From Pomacea canaliculata (lineage: Eukaryota; Mollusca; Gastropoda; Architaenioglossa; Ampullariidae): a stretch of DNA of 64,000 nt. This document shows positions 23,721 through 42,481 of the stretch, in pieces. The notes below the pieces were generated by a model, which searched no databases, was not told where the DNA came from, and was given only the letters and a program-made list of their open reading frames with translations. Numbering within the stretch: the stretch's first letter is position 1; every line of letters begins with the position of its first letter. Location: NCBI RefSeq assembly GCF_003073045.1, contig NC_037591.1, positions 24,461,319 to 24,525,318 on the forward strand, given 5' to 3'. The position numbers and the translations under genes were made by a program.

Positions 23721-24774
23721 TCTATAGTCTACACAATGCTAGTCCCTCCCAAACACATAACTCTTATATATATATATAAGTTATAGTTTTTCTCAAATAT
23801 GAACACAATAAAGGTAACTGGCGATCCGACAGGTTTACACTCATACTGAAATCATCGCATCTCTCTCTCAAAAAAAAAAAAGAGGCTCGTGACCTTTTGG
23901 CTTGACCCTGATTCCTGTACTTGTAAAGAAAAGCTCACGTTAAAGGTTTGCTTGTCTTTTCATTCCATTTCTTTCTTTTTCTCTCAATTTTGTCTCTCTA
24001 TTACAAACAAATGTACACATCTTACATACCTCTTTGTGGTTTCTGAAGAAAACACATTTTTGTTAGTGAGAAAGCACTTTAGCTGGAAAACTTGATGACT
24101 GGACAGACGAAAACAACAAGATTGATTGGAGCTTCTACAATTGTATGTTATGGCACTTTAGTCAAACAGCAAGTGTTGACAGAAAACCTCCAGAGGTCAA
24201 CCTTCCTCCCTGTGTGTTGTTCTATGTGTATACTTGTGGCACGAGACCCATCATCTCAGTCTACTCAGATTACTAGACCTCTCCTCCGGAAATTCCCAAT
24301 ATTAGGATTTCGAGAGGCACCTTCCCCGTGTTTTCAGTGTGAAACTTTAAAATACTTCATAAATAATGTGACCTCATGTGGTTAGATTCACATGCTTGGC
24401 CTTTCAAATATTAAGCAGACTGGGGCCAATGGCCTAATACTAGTGTGGGTATACGGATGTATGTGGGCGTGTGTGTGCGTTGAATATGAAAGAAAAAAGA
24501 GAAGCCGAACGAAGAATAGTTTGGATGAGGGCAGGCGATATGTAATATTATGTCACATTATATTCACCTCCGGCACATCATTTTAGTAGAGTCCATGACC
24601 ATAGCATGCATGACTTTATACGTTGTGATTACTTAGACCTGATGGTCAACTCGTACACAGTGTGTATGTGAGTGTGTGTGAGGATGTATATGTGTACGTG
24701 TACCCACGCGTTCTGGTGTGTGTGTGGAGGGGGAGGTACAAAAATAAATGGTAGAAATGATACGAACGTATACC

Positions 24775-25737
24775 TGTCGCGTAATGCGATCGGGCGTTGT
24801 GGGATTTGCTCTCACAGTCACACTCACAGTCACACACTCACAGTCACACACGACAAGCACACAGTCACACACTCACAGTCACACACGCCCAACGTGAGCA
24901 ACGAAGCCAATCGCTCCTCAGTGAACAGATAAACACACACACAGGGGCTGTACAAAATATATGTTTATTAGCGGTCAATAGATGCGACCGACCAACTCAA
25001 AAAGAGGAAAGAAAGAGAAAAGAAAAGAAAACGAAAAAGATAAGAAAAAAGCGCCAAACATACAAACAAATATCCCCACAAAATAAACAAAGCGAATCAC
25101 CCGGTACCACACAAAGGCTCAACTGCACAAAATAAAAGATAGCCTCTCCTAGACCACTGACTAGGGCAACACGCTGCTAAAAAAAACCACCGCCGTCCAT
25201 CGTCCCCTCCCCACAACACTCCTATGGTCAGCAGCCCACAGCAGTCTGGTGTAAGTACAGTCTGTCCTCAGCTGACAGTTCTCTGACGATTCCACGATTG
25301 AACGACGAGATACTGGTTGCTAGGATCCGTCCCATGCACCAAGCGAGGGACCACACAAAGTAAAATCCTTAGCACTCCAGTATCTCTCAGTACCTAACTT
25401 CTTCTCATTGCTAATTTCGAATCCCTACAATATATACTCACGGTCTAAAGTTCGAGAAAAAAAAAACTTCTACTTTTCCCACACTTCTATATTCTCATCC
25501 TTATTACTATGCAAGACCAGCAATACTGACTCTGCCAGGTGTGCAACCATCCAGTCTCTCACAGCCCATAATCTACATCTCACTACTAAGCGGGTCTCTT
25601 ACCTACTAAATGGTCTCCACCCAAAGATGCGCGGCACCCAGCCCTCTCCCCCACACAAAAGATATAAATAGCTACACTACCCGCCGGGCCCCCCTCCTGA
25701 CCCTTGCACCTTAACCACCCCTGTAGCAAGACACGCG
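24775..25737. mobile_element. LTR-like fossil in 3' flank of gene 4
   Basis: Begins tgtcgcg and ends in a block whose better-preserved version (36263-36276) reads gcgacacgtgaca, the same termini as the LTR at 63015-63579. No internal coding region is attached, so it looks like a solo LTR. It is decayed, and no clear target duplication remains. It carries an internal 14-bp minisatellite. Confidence 0.4.
24811..24892. repeat. 14-bp minisatellite (cacacactcacagt)n, short array
   Basis: Tandem 14-bp units with t/c variation inside the LTR-like repeat. Longer arrays are at 42521-42655 and 49303-49432. Confidence 0.8.
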
Positions 25738-26742
25738 AAAAAAAAACATCTCATTTTTTATGTATGTTTTTTTTTTAATTGATGATATTGTAACAATATT
25801 TCACCCCACTTTGAACGGGTCGTTGACCCATCAAATAAACAGTCCAGTTCATTTCACTCACTGATCACTATTTTACACAATCTTCTTGAAAATCAGCAAA
25901 ATATTTTGAAAGAGATGAGCATCACACCACTCCATCTATTCATCTGTATAGAAACTGACATATTAGTGTAAAAAGTACTCATAAACAATGCAATCTACCA
26001 GTACAAAATGACATATTCTTTGACAAAATACATACACTCATTTATTTGTCATTGTTGACAATACATCTCGACTGTTTAATCAAATACACACTAACTCAAA
26101 ATGTGAGTTCTGGTGCAGGTACAGAACATGTGTATCAGTCTGCCAGTAATAAGAAATCATGTAAAAGATTTCATTTTCCAACAAAAAAAAAGTAATGTAG
26201 TTAATACGATAACTTCATCTATTGCTGGTTTCATTCATCACAAATCCAAGAATCTTATCAGACTTTCGTTCTTTCACTGCTGGTTAAATAAACAAAAGCA
26301 GACCTGCAACACAAAGCTGACACGATGTGACATGGTGACACTGGATTTTCTCACAATCTAAAAACTATCTCTGGGATTATTTTATTCATTCATTAAACAT
26401 TGACAAAGTTCTTTATAGACAAATAACATGTAAGGCAAGTGAATGTAACATAACCTAATGTCGACGATGGTTTTTTGCTTGTTTATCGCAAAGTGGGTAG
26501 AACTCAGACTCTATGTATGTCTGGTTATCATCTTGTGCTTCTTGTCATCAATGCTATCAAGCATAAAACCACCAACCTTCTCTTGAGTACACTAGTAACC
26601 AGAATATACAACCTCTTATTAGTGTGGATAAAGAAAAAAACAGCAACTGGTTAAACACAACTGTTTAAGAAAATGTGTAAAACAAATCTTTGCCCACAGT
26701 AGAAGCTGATTTGAAATAAAATTTGTAATTGTGATACACCTT

Positions 26743-31528
<4,786 letters not shown>

Positions 31529-31598
31529 CTTTGATGAATTTTTGTATGTTCCAATGTTAACCAAGTTATAAACTCCTAGTTAATTTTGAAAACCATTC
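31529..31598 (-). promoter_or_regulatory. 5'-UTR segment of gene 4 with splice acceptor
   Basis: Minus-strand tttatttcag acceptor, 70 nt above the ATG; less conserved in sequence than in genes 5-7. Confidence 0.45.
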
Positions 31599-33899
31599 CT
31601 GAAATAAATAATTACAATATGAATGATGTAAAAATGGTAGACTGAAAATTGAATAAATGGACAGCATAAATGAAGTGAAAGTAGAGAGTTAAAGTAATTT
31701 GATTTTTCTTTAAGCGTACCTGTGCTCAAAGAACTACTCAAGCCTGTTTGTTATACTTACCACTATTATTATTATTTTTTACCGCTCTTGTGTAACAGTC
31801 TTATTAAGATTACTTTGTTGTAAAACAATTCGTTTTAAATGAGGAAATGGTTTGTATTATTTTAATGTCTCCATACTACTAAATTTGGCAAATAAATCTA
31901 AATAATGCCAGTGCTAAAAATAAACAACTTTCAAACAGACAACAATTGTACGACTAATTACACGATTATCTTTGAAATGATAATCGTAATGAGACGGAGG
32001 AGAAAAAGAGGAGAACAGGTCAAAAACACATTCACACTTAATACAATATCACATAGAACCACGGACGTGTATATGTGGATTGCTGTGTGTCTGCCGAGAC
32101 CAACACTTAGCCTCTTGCGAAGTTCTCCGCTGTTAGTCTCGGCGAGCCTAAACAATGAATGTGACTTAACCGGAAGCTTTCTACACACCTGCCTCGTTTT
32201 AGTAGTAAACTGGAAAAAATCGTCTACCAGCAGTCCAGTAATAAAAGTTCGTGATAGAATAGGACACAGCTGTGACAACAAGAATCGTAGAGAGACGGTT
32301 AATAAACTGGGAGGGTGACTAAGAAAAGTCTTTCGCAGCTTTCACCTGCGGGCTCGGTTGGCTGCACATAGGACAACCGTTATGTTGTCTGGTACTGGGG
32401 GATGTTCATGTCTCTGCAGAACTGGTAGTACTCGTTTCAGTGAGCAAGGTACGTACGTATTGTGTTGTCGACAAACGTCGTGGTGTAGTAAGCCGACATT
32501 TCAATGGCCACCTCCTTTTCCAGCTTCGTTGCCGACTGTGCACAAAGATACAGGTGCAACTGGATTCATATATGAACACCCAAAGAGGCTGGGGGCGGGG
32601 AGGCCGTAGTGAAAGAAGGTCATCTGCTGCTGAAATTTGTTTACGTTATCTGGTTCGTGAAATCGAGAGTGTCGGGTACAGAGTTCAGCAAAACAGGACA
32701 TGTATCGCCTTTATATCACAATTTTAGTTGATAGTCTGCCAACACATCTGGCGTAGCAGGTCGCTAACACGGATTTCTGCACCTTCCTTTGTTGATGATG
32801 GCTTTAGTGACTGACCTGTCTGTGTGCACTACGACCATTGGATTCGCCCACCTCTGGGCCCACTGCATGTGTTTCGACTACACTGCACGCTTCTTCATAA
32901 TTAATATGCAAGGTGGAGACAGGTGGCCAGTCCTCGCTGAGCACAAAATAATACTACCAGTCGCCTTCACAAAACATGCCGCAGGCTGTACTGCGAGTAT
33001 CTACATACAAATGGATATCACTGCAATGAAATGCCATTGAAAGTATAAAGAAATTATAGCCCACCAGAATAGATTTTTTTTTACAAAATCGAAGCCTAAT
33101 TTCATTGTGTGCTAACCGTGTTTCATGCGCAAAATTCTGTCAAGAAATCAGCAAAATTCAATCAGTCCTCACTGCATCCTGCCCATCGGTTGCCGTCAAG
33201 TACAAATAGCGACTGTCGCAGAGTTTTATGACCGTTGCGTAGACTCTTCAAGATCACGAAATGATAACTCTTAGCTGTATCTGCCAAGAGAGTTTATCTC
33301 CCTTGTGTATACATGTATATTATACTTTTTTTTTATTATAAAGAACGCAGTTCTGAATGGTCAGAACACGAGACTCAAAGTACGTACACCATTACATTGC
33401 TGCAAGTATGCTCATTCCGTACCAAGTCTGGCTGCATGTCACAAGTTCTGTTTTCTCTTTCATATTCTTTATTTTCCTAAGATCATTACATTCACCGTCT
33501 TCAAAATCAGTTCAGTGTTTTGGACATATTCCTAACTGTACCAGGAACTGCGGACAAATCATTCTGTCACAGTTGTGATCCCGCTTTTTGTGCTGTTACT
33601 ACTGACACAATTAAGACAAGTGTGTAACTGTTTCTTTAGCAATTTACAACAAACTACTGAACTGGTCAACATTTGGTCAGTTCTCTCTGTTTCCTTCCTC
33701 TCTCGTTCATGCACACACAAACGCTCATTAACTATCTTAAATATATATATACATGTATATATCTCTAAACTCACACTAATACACACTCAAACGCTCATTA
33801 ACTCCTTCACATTCATGCACACACACACACACACATATACAAAGCAAGGGCTCACACACGCATACACACACATAACGCACACCAGAGATTAGAAAATAA

Positions 33900-35310
33900 T
33901 ATTTCAAAATCTAAAACGGATTACAGGGATTATTTTATTCACATCTTAAGCACATACATTAACAACACCAGCTAAAGACAGGTAACACTGGTCAACAACT
34001 GTTTACAAAAATCTTGTAACTGAAATGAAATTAGTCATTTCTTATCAACTTTTATGTGCTCGATACGAATATGACAATTAAAATGTAAAATTCGCTGTAG
34101 TTTTTTTTTTGTAATCTGCAATGATTATTGTGTACATCAAGAAATTCATGTTTATAGTAACTGACCTGTTTAACACCTGTAAAACATCGTCATAGCCTAC
34201 ATCTTACATTTCTTTGCCTGTCTCTTGTACAGATGTTCGGGAGCATCTCTGGGTAGTGTCCAGCAGTAGTCAGCCAGCATGGTAGTGGACAATTTTCTCT
34301 GCTATCTTTTTTGCATTGCTGCAATATCTTGATTAAAAAAAATCATCACTAACCATACCACAGTTGTCAGAAAAGAAATCCAGATAGGAATGAAGGAAGT
34401 GAACATTTAGAGACATATTGCAGCCAAGTTTCTCATACTGCGTCAGCATGTCATCAACTACTGCAAACGGCATGGATGAAAAAACAAACAAACAAACAAA
34501 ATACCAACAAGACAAAGAACAAACAAGATCTGGTTAAATGCAATTGAAAAAATGTGCAAACAAAATCTGCACACAGCAGCAGCTGATTTCAAATACAGTT
34601 TGCACACAACAGCATATATAAAATATGTACACACTATTTGGTCTGGGAAAAAAACCACCACGCTGATTACGATTACACTGTATAGTCATCCTTGTGTGAC
34701 GAGGACTTTCAGACATATGTAAATTGTGATACAGTCGCTTACTTACAACAATTTCTTGTTTATCGAAGATAACATGGTGCAGAGTGTAAACAAACACAAA
34801 CCAAGTCTATTAGTTAATGTAACAATTTTCTTTCACATTTTTAAAATTTCACTATGAACATAAGATACAGTAAGATGCTGGTGTAGAAGCCAGTGTTCAC
34901 AAAATTCTATTTCTTTATTTAGATTTTTGAAAGTGAACTACATGGACTTATTCCTGCTTTCCCAAATTGTGTCTGTAGGTACGTTTGGAGTCATACTGAA
35001 GAGAATGAGTCATCGAAGAGTTTCATCAAGAAATGACATTATTTACGGATTTTTCGAAGTCACATGGCATTCACTTTGTTCCACTGTTCATGGACTGGCA
35101 ACACGAGCTAACAATGAACGACATTAAAAAAAATGTAACGAGCGCAGGTACACACAAACAAAGAAGTGGCACACGCAAACGTTTGCATGATATGTCAAAA
35201 ACAAAACTTACAAATGTTTTTCCCATTGCCAAATTTGTTCTCAAATAAAAGAAAACACATCAGATCTGTTATAGCAACAAATTTGCAAGTAATTCCACCT
35301 TACGAATAAT
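33900..35310 (-). repeat. Orphan TRIM 3'-UTR relic
   Basis: The gggattattttattcac polyadenylation block recurs at 33930. The ctggttaaatgcaattgaaa block (34530 on) aligns with the 3'-UTR of gene 5, but no propeller exon follows at higher coordinates. It is the trace of a lost TRIM copy or of duplication of a 3' flank alone. Confidence 0.6.
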
Positions 35311-35509
35311 TTTGCATCTAGGACATACTAAAAGAATATTGTGTCTACACTAAAAATACTTCTTTACATGTAATGTCTTTGTAAAAGTAGTAAATTTATA
35401 TTTGTCATTTTAAAGACACAACAACTTAAAATTATTTTTTCACAGACGCAGCAGAAAAGGTTCTGTTGTTTTCTTTCGACACAAAATCCATCCTATATAT
35501 ATAACCTAA

Positions 35510-36277
35510 AACGAAGCCAACCGCTCCTCAGTGAACAGATAAACACACACAAAATATATGTTTATTAGAAAGTCACAAAGAAATTAAAACGAAACAGAAA
35601 AAAGCGCCAATGAATAGCATTGACAAACATACAAACAAATATCCTTATAAAATAAACAGAACGAATCATCCGGTACTACCACACAAAGATTCGACTACAC
35701 ACAACAAAAGATAGCCTCATCTCAGACCACTGCCAAGAGCAACACGGTGCTAAACAAAACCACCGCCGTCCATCCTCCCCTTTCCCCAACTTCAGCATGG
35801 TCAGCAGCTCACAGCAGTCTGGTGTAAGTATAGTCCGTCCTCAGCTGACAGTTCACTGACGATCCCACGAATGGAATACGAGGTACAGGTTGATAGGATC
35901 CGTCCCATGCACCAAGCGAGGGACCACACCAAGTAACATCCTCGGCACGCCAGTATCTCTCCGTACCTAAGCTCTTGTTAATGTCGAATCCCTACAATAT
36001 CTACTCACGGTATAACGTTCGAGTGAATAAAAACTTCCATCTCTCCCACACTTCTAGATTCCTCATCCTTATAACTCTGCAAGACCAGAAATACTGACCC
36101 TGCCAGGTGTGCGCCCATCCAATCTCCCACAGCCCTACATCTCACTACAAAGCGGATCTTTTACTTACTTACTAGTCTCCCCCGACACCCAGCCCTCTCC
36201 CCCACATAGAACAGATAACACTATCCTCCTGGCCCTCGCACCTCCACCACCCCTGCAGCAAGCGACACGTGACAAAA
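35510..36277. mobile_element. LTR-like fossil, 5' part missing
   Basis: Matches the inner and terminal parts of the repeat at 24775-25737 (acgaagccaaccgctcctca; tggttgctaggatccgtcc-like block) and keeps the best terminus, gcgacacgtgaca. The minisatellite-bearing part is absent. Confidence 0.4.
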
Positions 36278-37276
36278 CCCATCTCATTGTTTATGCATGT
36301 TTATGTTTTCTTTCGATTGATGATCATGTAACAATATTTCACCTCACTTTCAACGGGTCGTTGATCCATCAAATAAACAGTCCAGTTCATTTCACTCACT
36401 AATCACTATTTTACACAGTCTTCGTAAAACTTTGCACAATATTTTGAAAGAAATGGGCATCACACCACTCCATATAATCATCGGTTATGAAACTAACATA
36501 TATAACTGTAAAAAGTACTCATAACCAATGCAATCTACCAGTACGAAATGACATATTCTGTGACAAAATACATTCACTCATTTATTTATCAATGTTGACA
36601 AGACAGCTCGACTGTTTAATCAAATACACACTAACTCAAAATGTGAGTTCTGGTGCAGGTACAGAACATGTGTATCAGTCTGCTAGTGCTAGTAATAAGA
36701 AATAATGTAAAAATATTTTTTATCCCCCAAAAATTAATGTAATTAATACGATAACTTCATCTATCACTGGTTTCATACATCACAAATCCAATAATCTTAT
36801 CAGACTTTCATTCTTTTACTGCTGGTTAAAAAGACAAAAGCAAAGCTGACAGCTGCAGATATAATGTGACCTGGTAACATTGCGTTTGCCACAATCTAAA
36901 ATATATCTCTGGGATTATTTTATTCACATTTTAAACATTGACAGGGTACAAAGCTCGTTATAGACAAATAAGGCAAGTGAATAAACATAACTTAATGTCG
37001 ACGATGGTGTTTTGCCGTGTTTAGCACAAAGCCGCTACAACACAGACTACGAGTGTATGTCTGCTTACCATCTCATCAATGTCATCAATGGTAGCAAGCA
37101 TAAAGGCACCAACCTTCTCTTCAGTACACTAGCAATCAGAATATACAACCTCTTATTAGTGTGGATGAAGAAAAAAGAAACTGGTTAAACACAACTGTTT
37201 AAGAAAATGTGTAAAACAAATCTTTGCACACAGCAGAAGCTGATTTCAAATAAAATATGTAATTGGGATACACCTT

Positions 37277-39565
37277 CTACATTTCATAACAAGAAGCGGT
37301 AAGGAGACCTCGTAGAAACAAGCCATCGCCACACCCAATGAGCAGTTTGCCGTCAACATCAACATTTAAAGCTGTTGGCCGCACTATGTCACCTGGCAGG
37401 TAGTCGACAAATGTGATCTCATTGTTATCTACCTGTGTAACGTGTACACAGTCGTTCATCCAATCAGATATCACCAACTTTTTGCCCCAAAAGCACACGT
37501 CTGTTGGGAAAAACGGTTGTACTGGTGGTGTGTAGGTGGCTACAGATTTGTTACATTTATTGGAATAAACACGTACAACACGACGGGACCTTTCTTTGCA
37601 CGTGTTCTCTTCATCTCTTATAATTGATTCATCATTTGAAGTTTCATCTTTATCTTCGTCTACCACAGCAAACAACATCCCGTCTTTGTCAGCATCAAAG
37701 TTATGTATCCTGTTTACTTCTGGATAGATTAAAGGAGAACCGAAACACCATGTTTCCTTCTCGTCTGTTTGTTCTAACTTAACTGAACTTATAAAACACT
37801 CACCTGTGGTACAGTTCTGATTTATACAATACATGCCGGCATTCTTTGAAGCAAGAACTCTCTTCTCTTGTCCTTCCCATTCCAATATGTGATCTTTTCG
37901 TGTGATGGGTGATACTCTTTTTCCGTACTCATGCTCAGCAACAACACTTTGCCTGTATCTCATGAAAATCCCTGACCTCTCTTTGGAGAAGTCACCTCCC
38001 GTTCCCCCATAAAATACCTGGATACGTTTATCCTCCTTTTGCCGCAAAGCGTGCACCTCACGACATTCTCCATCTCCGCATCTAATATCGGTAATCAATT
38101 TGTAACTATTCTGAATCTGTTTTGTCAGCTTCACTGGCGATCCTATGTACATCATGACGCAGTTTTCAATGTCGTTAGTGAAATCGCCATGGAGTCCAGG
38201 AACATAAGTCATAGAAGGCCACCTATCAATTACTTCTGTCAACCGCTCGGCGATTCCTTCTCCCCGTGTCATCTCTCTCTCCATCTCCAGGACCTCCGTG
38301 TCACAGGCTGAACGCACCGCCCGTCGAGCTCGTTCCTGAAGTTTGGAAATGGAGTTCACCTCGTCTGTGACTGGCTGTGTCATGGCGGTAAACTCTCTCC
38401 TCAGACTCTCTGACATTTCCTGAAGATTTCTCATCGCCTGGTCACGATATCTTCCTGCCATAGCGACAATGGCGTCATGCCGGACTTGAATCTAACAGAA
38501 AACAACTTCATAGTTAATCTTTTTTCGGTATTTGAAATTTACTCTCCCTAAGCCGTAAATATGTTACTTTAGGGGTTGGATGGGGAGGTTTTACTGCTTC
38601 ATCTTTTCTGTAGCCAGCGTTTTCACGGGGTGGTGGTTGTGGTGGTGGTGGGGGGAGGTTCCTATCTGCTCCAACTCGCGCTGCTTTATCTTTATCATTC
38701 CAAATCCTTTGTGGGGTCAGGTACCCATATCCCCGACTGTGAGAAGTCTGCCTACACAGGTATCGAACCAACGCCCATCTAAGTCCGACGTTGACTGTTT
38801 TAGCTAAACACTTGACTATTTGCTTTCTCGAAATCCTCATAAAAACTGTAAAAAGCACTGTGCACTGATTTTTTATTTTATTCATCACAAACAAAACCTT
38901 TTATAAGAGGCTCTTAATGTTATATATTAAGACTTTAGAGAAAAGAAATGCAAACACTGAGGCAAAGGAAGACAACAGAAATAATGGTCATGCACACACT
39001 GCCATACACAAACAGATTACGGATTTTCTGTCATATATCAGTGACCTACCTGCTTCGTTAATGCAACTTGTTTTTCTTCTAAATACTTCTTGTTTTCTTT
39101 AAAACATTGTGTTTTCCATTCTAGAATACCAATGAGATTACCAAGACGATCCAGTTCATGTTCAATCGTTTGTTTACAGCGAGTGACGGCGTCTGCCAGA
39201 TCTTCTGTAACGTGTCCATCATGTTTGGTCAGCTTACATCTTATACAGATGGCTTGGTGACACTGTGTACAGTAAAATACAAGACACTTCTGTGCGTGTA
39301 CAGGACACATGGACAGACTTTTCTCACTACGTGCCTGCTCCAGAGCTTCTTCCGTGAAGTAGAAGTTGACTTGTAGATCACACACACCACCTGGCGGTAC
39401 AGTAGCAGGAGCTCTACAGGTAGGACACGGGATGGTGTCTCCATGTCTCTTTGCCAGCTCCTCTAGACACTCTAGACAGAAGGTGTGATAACAGGGCAGA
39501 AACCTCGGTGACCTGTAAACTTCTCTGCAGACTGCACACGTCATGTTATCCTGCGTAGCAGCCAT
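37277..39565 (-). CDS. TRIM-like RING/B-box/propeller E3 ligase, gene 5
   Basis: Exon 1 is 39050-39565 (172 codons, gtaggt donor). Exon 2 is 37277-38491 (404 codons + stop) after a ctgttag acceptor; total ~576 aa. RING: CAVC, PCYHTFCLEC, CPTC. B-box: CPVH, CTQCHQAICIRC, KHDGH. The exon join falls in the coiled coil (VALTKQ | IQVRHDAIVAM). The propeller has the acidic insert DEDKDETSNDE and ends FFPTDVCFWGKKLVISDWMN, RPTALNVDVDGKLLIGCGDG. Exon 1 is nearly identical to that of gene 6, so that pair or segment duplicated recently. No defects were seen. The role as a ubiquitin ligase is inferred from the family; the target is unknown. Confidence 0.9.
38571..38836 (-). mobile_element. Intronic tRNA-derived SINE, gene 5
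   Basis: The minus strand has caagtgtttagctaaaacag (A-box region) and a good B box, ggttcgatacc, at about 38759-38769. The body ends in gtaaaacctccccatccaac. A GT/GGT-rich stretch lies at 38630-38657. Confidence 0.65.
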
Positions 39566-39633
39566 GTTTGATGAGGAATCTTTGTTCCGATGTTTGGGAA
39601 AGTATAAACTTCTACTTCATTCTCAAACAATCC
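39566..39633 (-). promoter_or_regulatory. 5'-UTR segment of gene 5 with splice acceptor
   Basis: Minus-strand ttatttcag then ggattgtttgagaatg, 68 nt above the ATG. Confidence 0.55.
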
Positions 39634-40089
39634 CTGAAATAAAATCATTACAATAAGAGCGTTGTAAAAATGTTATACTGGAAATTGTATGAATGGAGAA
39701 AAAGAAATAAACTGACAGGAGAGAGTTAATCTTATTTGAATTCTCCTCAAGAGTATCTGTCATCAAAGAACCTTTTTTGTTATACTTATACCATTAGTAA
39801 TAGTAGGAGTTACTGTTCTTGTGTAAAAGTCTTATGTTGTTGTACAATCATTCAAACTTTTTATGATGAAATGGTTTGTGTTGTGTTCGCTGTACTCCTC
39901 AAACAGGCGAACAAATAAAAATGTCAATGCCAAATGAACAATTATCAAACAGACAATTAGTGTATGATTAACTAATTACAAGATTATTTTTTCAAGGATG
40001 ACGATAATGATGAGGAGGAAATGGAGCAGAAAGGAGGACAGGCTAAATACGCATTATAGTCTGATCATATTAACCACAAACATTTTATC

Positions 40090-41400
40090 TGCCCTCGACA
40101 GTGGTGATGTTTCTGCACCTGTCTGCTGCATTGGACATGATGGACCACTCTCTGCTCCTTCATAGACTACACACCCTCTACGGGATTTCTGGACCAGCAC
40201 TAACGTGGTTCAACTCCTGTCTCACTGACAGGATGCAGACTGTTTTTGTTGATGGTCAAACATCTCGCCCTGCTCGTCATTCTTGTGGGGTTGTCTAAGG
40301 CTCAGCACTCAGTCCCATCTTAGTTTATCAGTGACAATGATCTGAACATTATGTTATTAGCTGAAACGTGGCTCAAATATCGTGGTGATGAGAGTGTCTG
40401 TGTTGATGTGACCCCAGGTAACTACAGTATACGGACATTCCCCTAGTGCCTGTCACGCAGGTGGGATCGCTGTGATCTTTAAAACATCTCTCGTGAGTCA
40501 CCTTGCTTTGTGCGCTGATCTCCCTTTTGTAAACTCGTCGTTTGAATTTGTTAATCCAAGACTTTCGTTGCCACACAAAGAAGTTCATCTTATGTGTTTA
40601 AAAAGACCCCTCACGTAAAAATCATATCCAGGTGCACAGACCTGTTGATCATGCCATACTCGTAGTTACTGTCTCAAATGCCCTCTATTCACATCATTAT
40701 TGTGTGTTGTTTGATCTGTCAGCCGTGACATGGACATGTCTATGTTTCGTAATCACTTAGGAACCGAACTATCCCTCCGACCATCAATCTTTGCTGACAG
40801 GCTTGCAACCGTCCTCCGCTCCGTGCTGAAAGCTTACGTTCCTGCTGTATCTACCCAAGTTCACCCCAACAAACACCCGCCATGGTACCCAGTATTCCTG
40901 TTGAGCTGCGGAGAGGTAAGGCGGAGCGTGGACGACCTGAGAGGTATGGATGCAGGTGTGCTATGACTGTCTAAATGCTAGATGCTAAATGCTCCCAAGC
41001 GTGAAGTCATCCACCTTGTTTATTCGGCCAAAACTGAATTCCTCCGTGCTCACTTCAGTACTTGTTGGTCGAGTAGGGGCCTGTTTATGACCTGCTAACT
41101 CTCTGGCAATACTGTCTGTCATGTTAACCATCATGTAACGATTCCATCTTACACTGTTTATAGTATCTACATCCCTTTATACCTTCATCCGTTTTCTGCA
41201 CTGGCTTCCAGTCTGTTCTCGCAATCAAACTGTCCGTGCTGTTTTAATTTCTTTGCTGGCACCTGCCCTGATTATTTCTCTGAACTTCTTTTCCGCTACA
41301 TCCAAGCAAGACCACTAAGATCTCTGTCTGAATCCTTTTAATTTGCACTTAGGACACACCTCTTCCTTGAACACCACTCCCAACAACAGTCTACACAATG
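40090..41400 (+). mobile_element. Rearranged LINE relic (RT, then endonuclease, then linker)
   Basis: RT motif A region at 40105-40300 (LHLSAALDMMDHSLLLHRLH; TLYGISGPALTWFNSCLTDR), followed by endonuclease pieces (NDLNIMLLAETWLKY near 40336; AVIFKTSLVSHLA). The EN-RT linker follows at 40730-40950 (LRPSIFADRLATVLRSVLKA; HPNKHPPWYP). RT lies upstream of EN, the reverse of a normal element. The interior of EN is deleted, as in the copy at 46.7 kb. Confidence 0.75.
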
Positions 41401-42481
41401 CTAGTCCCCCCAAACACAGAACTCCAACAAATGACTACCAGGTATCAATGTCATAGGATCTGTGTTCGACACCCGTCACGTACTTGAACTTGTTCTGCAT
41501 TGTTATAGTTATTTTTTTCAAATATGAACACACTAAAGGTAACTGGTGGTCCGAAAGGTTTACATTCATACTGAAATCATGGCCTCTCTCAAAATAAATA
41601 AGGCTCGCGACCTTTTGGTTTGACCCCGATTCCTGTACTTGTGAGGGAAAGCTCGCGTTAAAGGTTTGCTTGTCTTTTCATTCCATCTCTTTTTCTCTCA
41701 GTTTTGTCACTCTATTACAAACAAGTGTATAAATCTTACATACCTCTTCGTGGTTACTGAAGAAAACACATTTTTGTCTGTCATAAAGCTCGCTAGCTGA
41801 CACACCTGATGGCTGGAAAGACGGAAACAACAGGATTGATTGGAGCTAATAAAACTGTAATGGCATTTCAGTCAAACAGCAAGTGTTGACAGAAAACCTC
41901 CAGTGATCAACCTTCCTACCTCTATGCTGTGTTCTGTGTGACTAAAATTGTGCTGGGAGACCCCCCGTCTCAGTCTACTCAGATGACTAGACTCTCCTCG
42001 GAGATTCCAATGTTAGGTATTTCGACAGAACCTTCCCGTGTTTTATTGTGTGAAACTGGAAATACTTCATGAATAATGTGACCTCATGTGGTTAGATTCA
42101 CAGGTTTGGCCTTTCAAATATTGTCAGACTGGGGCGGATGGCCTAATACTAGTGTGGTGCATGGATGTATCTGCGCGTATGTGTGTGTGCGTTGAATATG
42201 AAAGAAAAAACAGTAAAAACGAAGAATAGTTTGGATGAGTGCAGGCGATGTCTAATACACATTATATTCGCCTCCCGCACACCATGTTAGTAGAGTCCAT
42301 GACCACAGCCTGCATAACTCCATACGTTGTCATCAATTAGATTAGACCTGATGGTCAACTCGTACACAGTGTGTATGTGAGTGTGTGTGAGGATGTATAT
42401 GTGTAGGTGTACTCACGCGCTCTGGTGTGTGTGTGGACGGGGAGGTACAAAAATAAATGGTAGAGTGACACGCATGTATAC

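Larger units (their letters stand above)
21944..26742. other. Intergenic region between genes 3 and 4, repeat-filled
   Basis: Holds LINE relics (22380-23720), a flank block shared with 41500-42480 and 48290-49258 (from about 23800, ggctcgtgaccttttggctt), an LTR-like fossil (24775-25737) and the 3'-UTR of gene 4. A minus-strand aataaa (ttattc context near 26378) lies in a block, gggattattttattca, also present near 33930 and 36912. It is a likely polyadenylation signal. Confidence 0.55.
31599..37276. other. Intergenic region between genes 4 and 5
   Basis: No intact gene. 32990-35310 matches the 3' flank of TRIM copy 1 (4710-5960) and includes an orphan 3'-UTR-like block (33900-34600). 35510-36277 is an LTR-like fossil. 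36300-37276 is the proximal 3' flank and UTR of gene 5, matching those of genes 4, 6 and 7, with a minus-strand aataaa near 36919. In 31900-32980 I see nothing I can name. Confidence 0.55.

Noticed and set aside
24646-24932. His/Thr/Ser-repeat open frames on both strands
   Set aside because: Products of the GT-rich and 14-bp minisatellite repeats; the same at 42381-42719 and 49063-49496.
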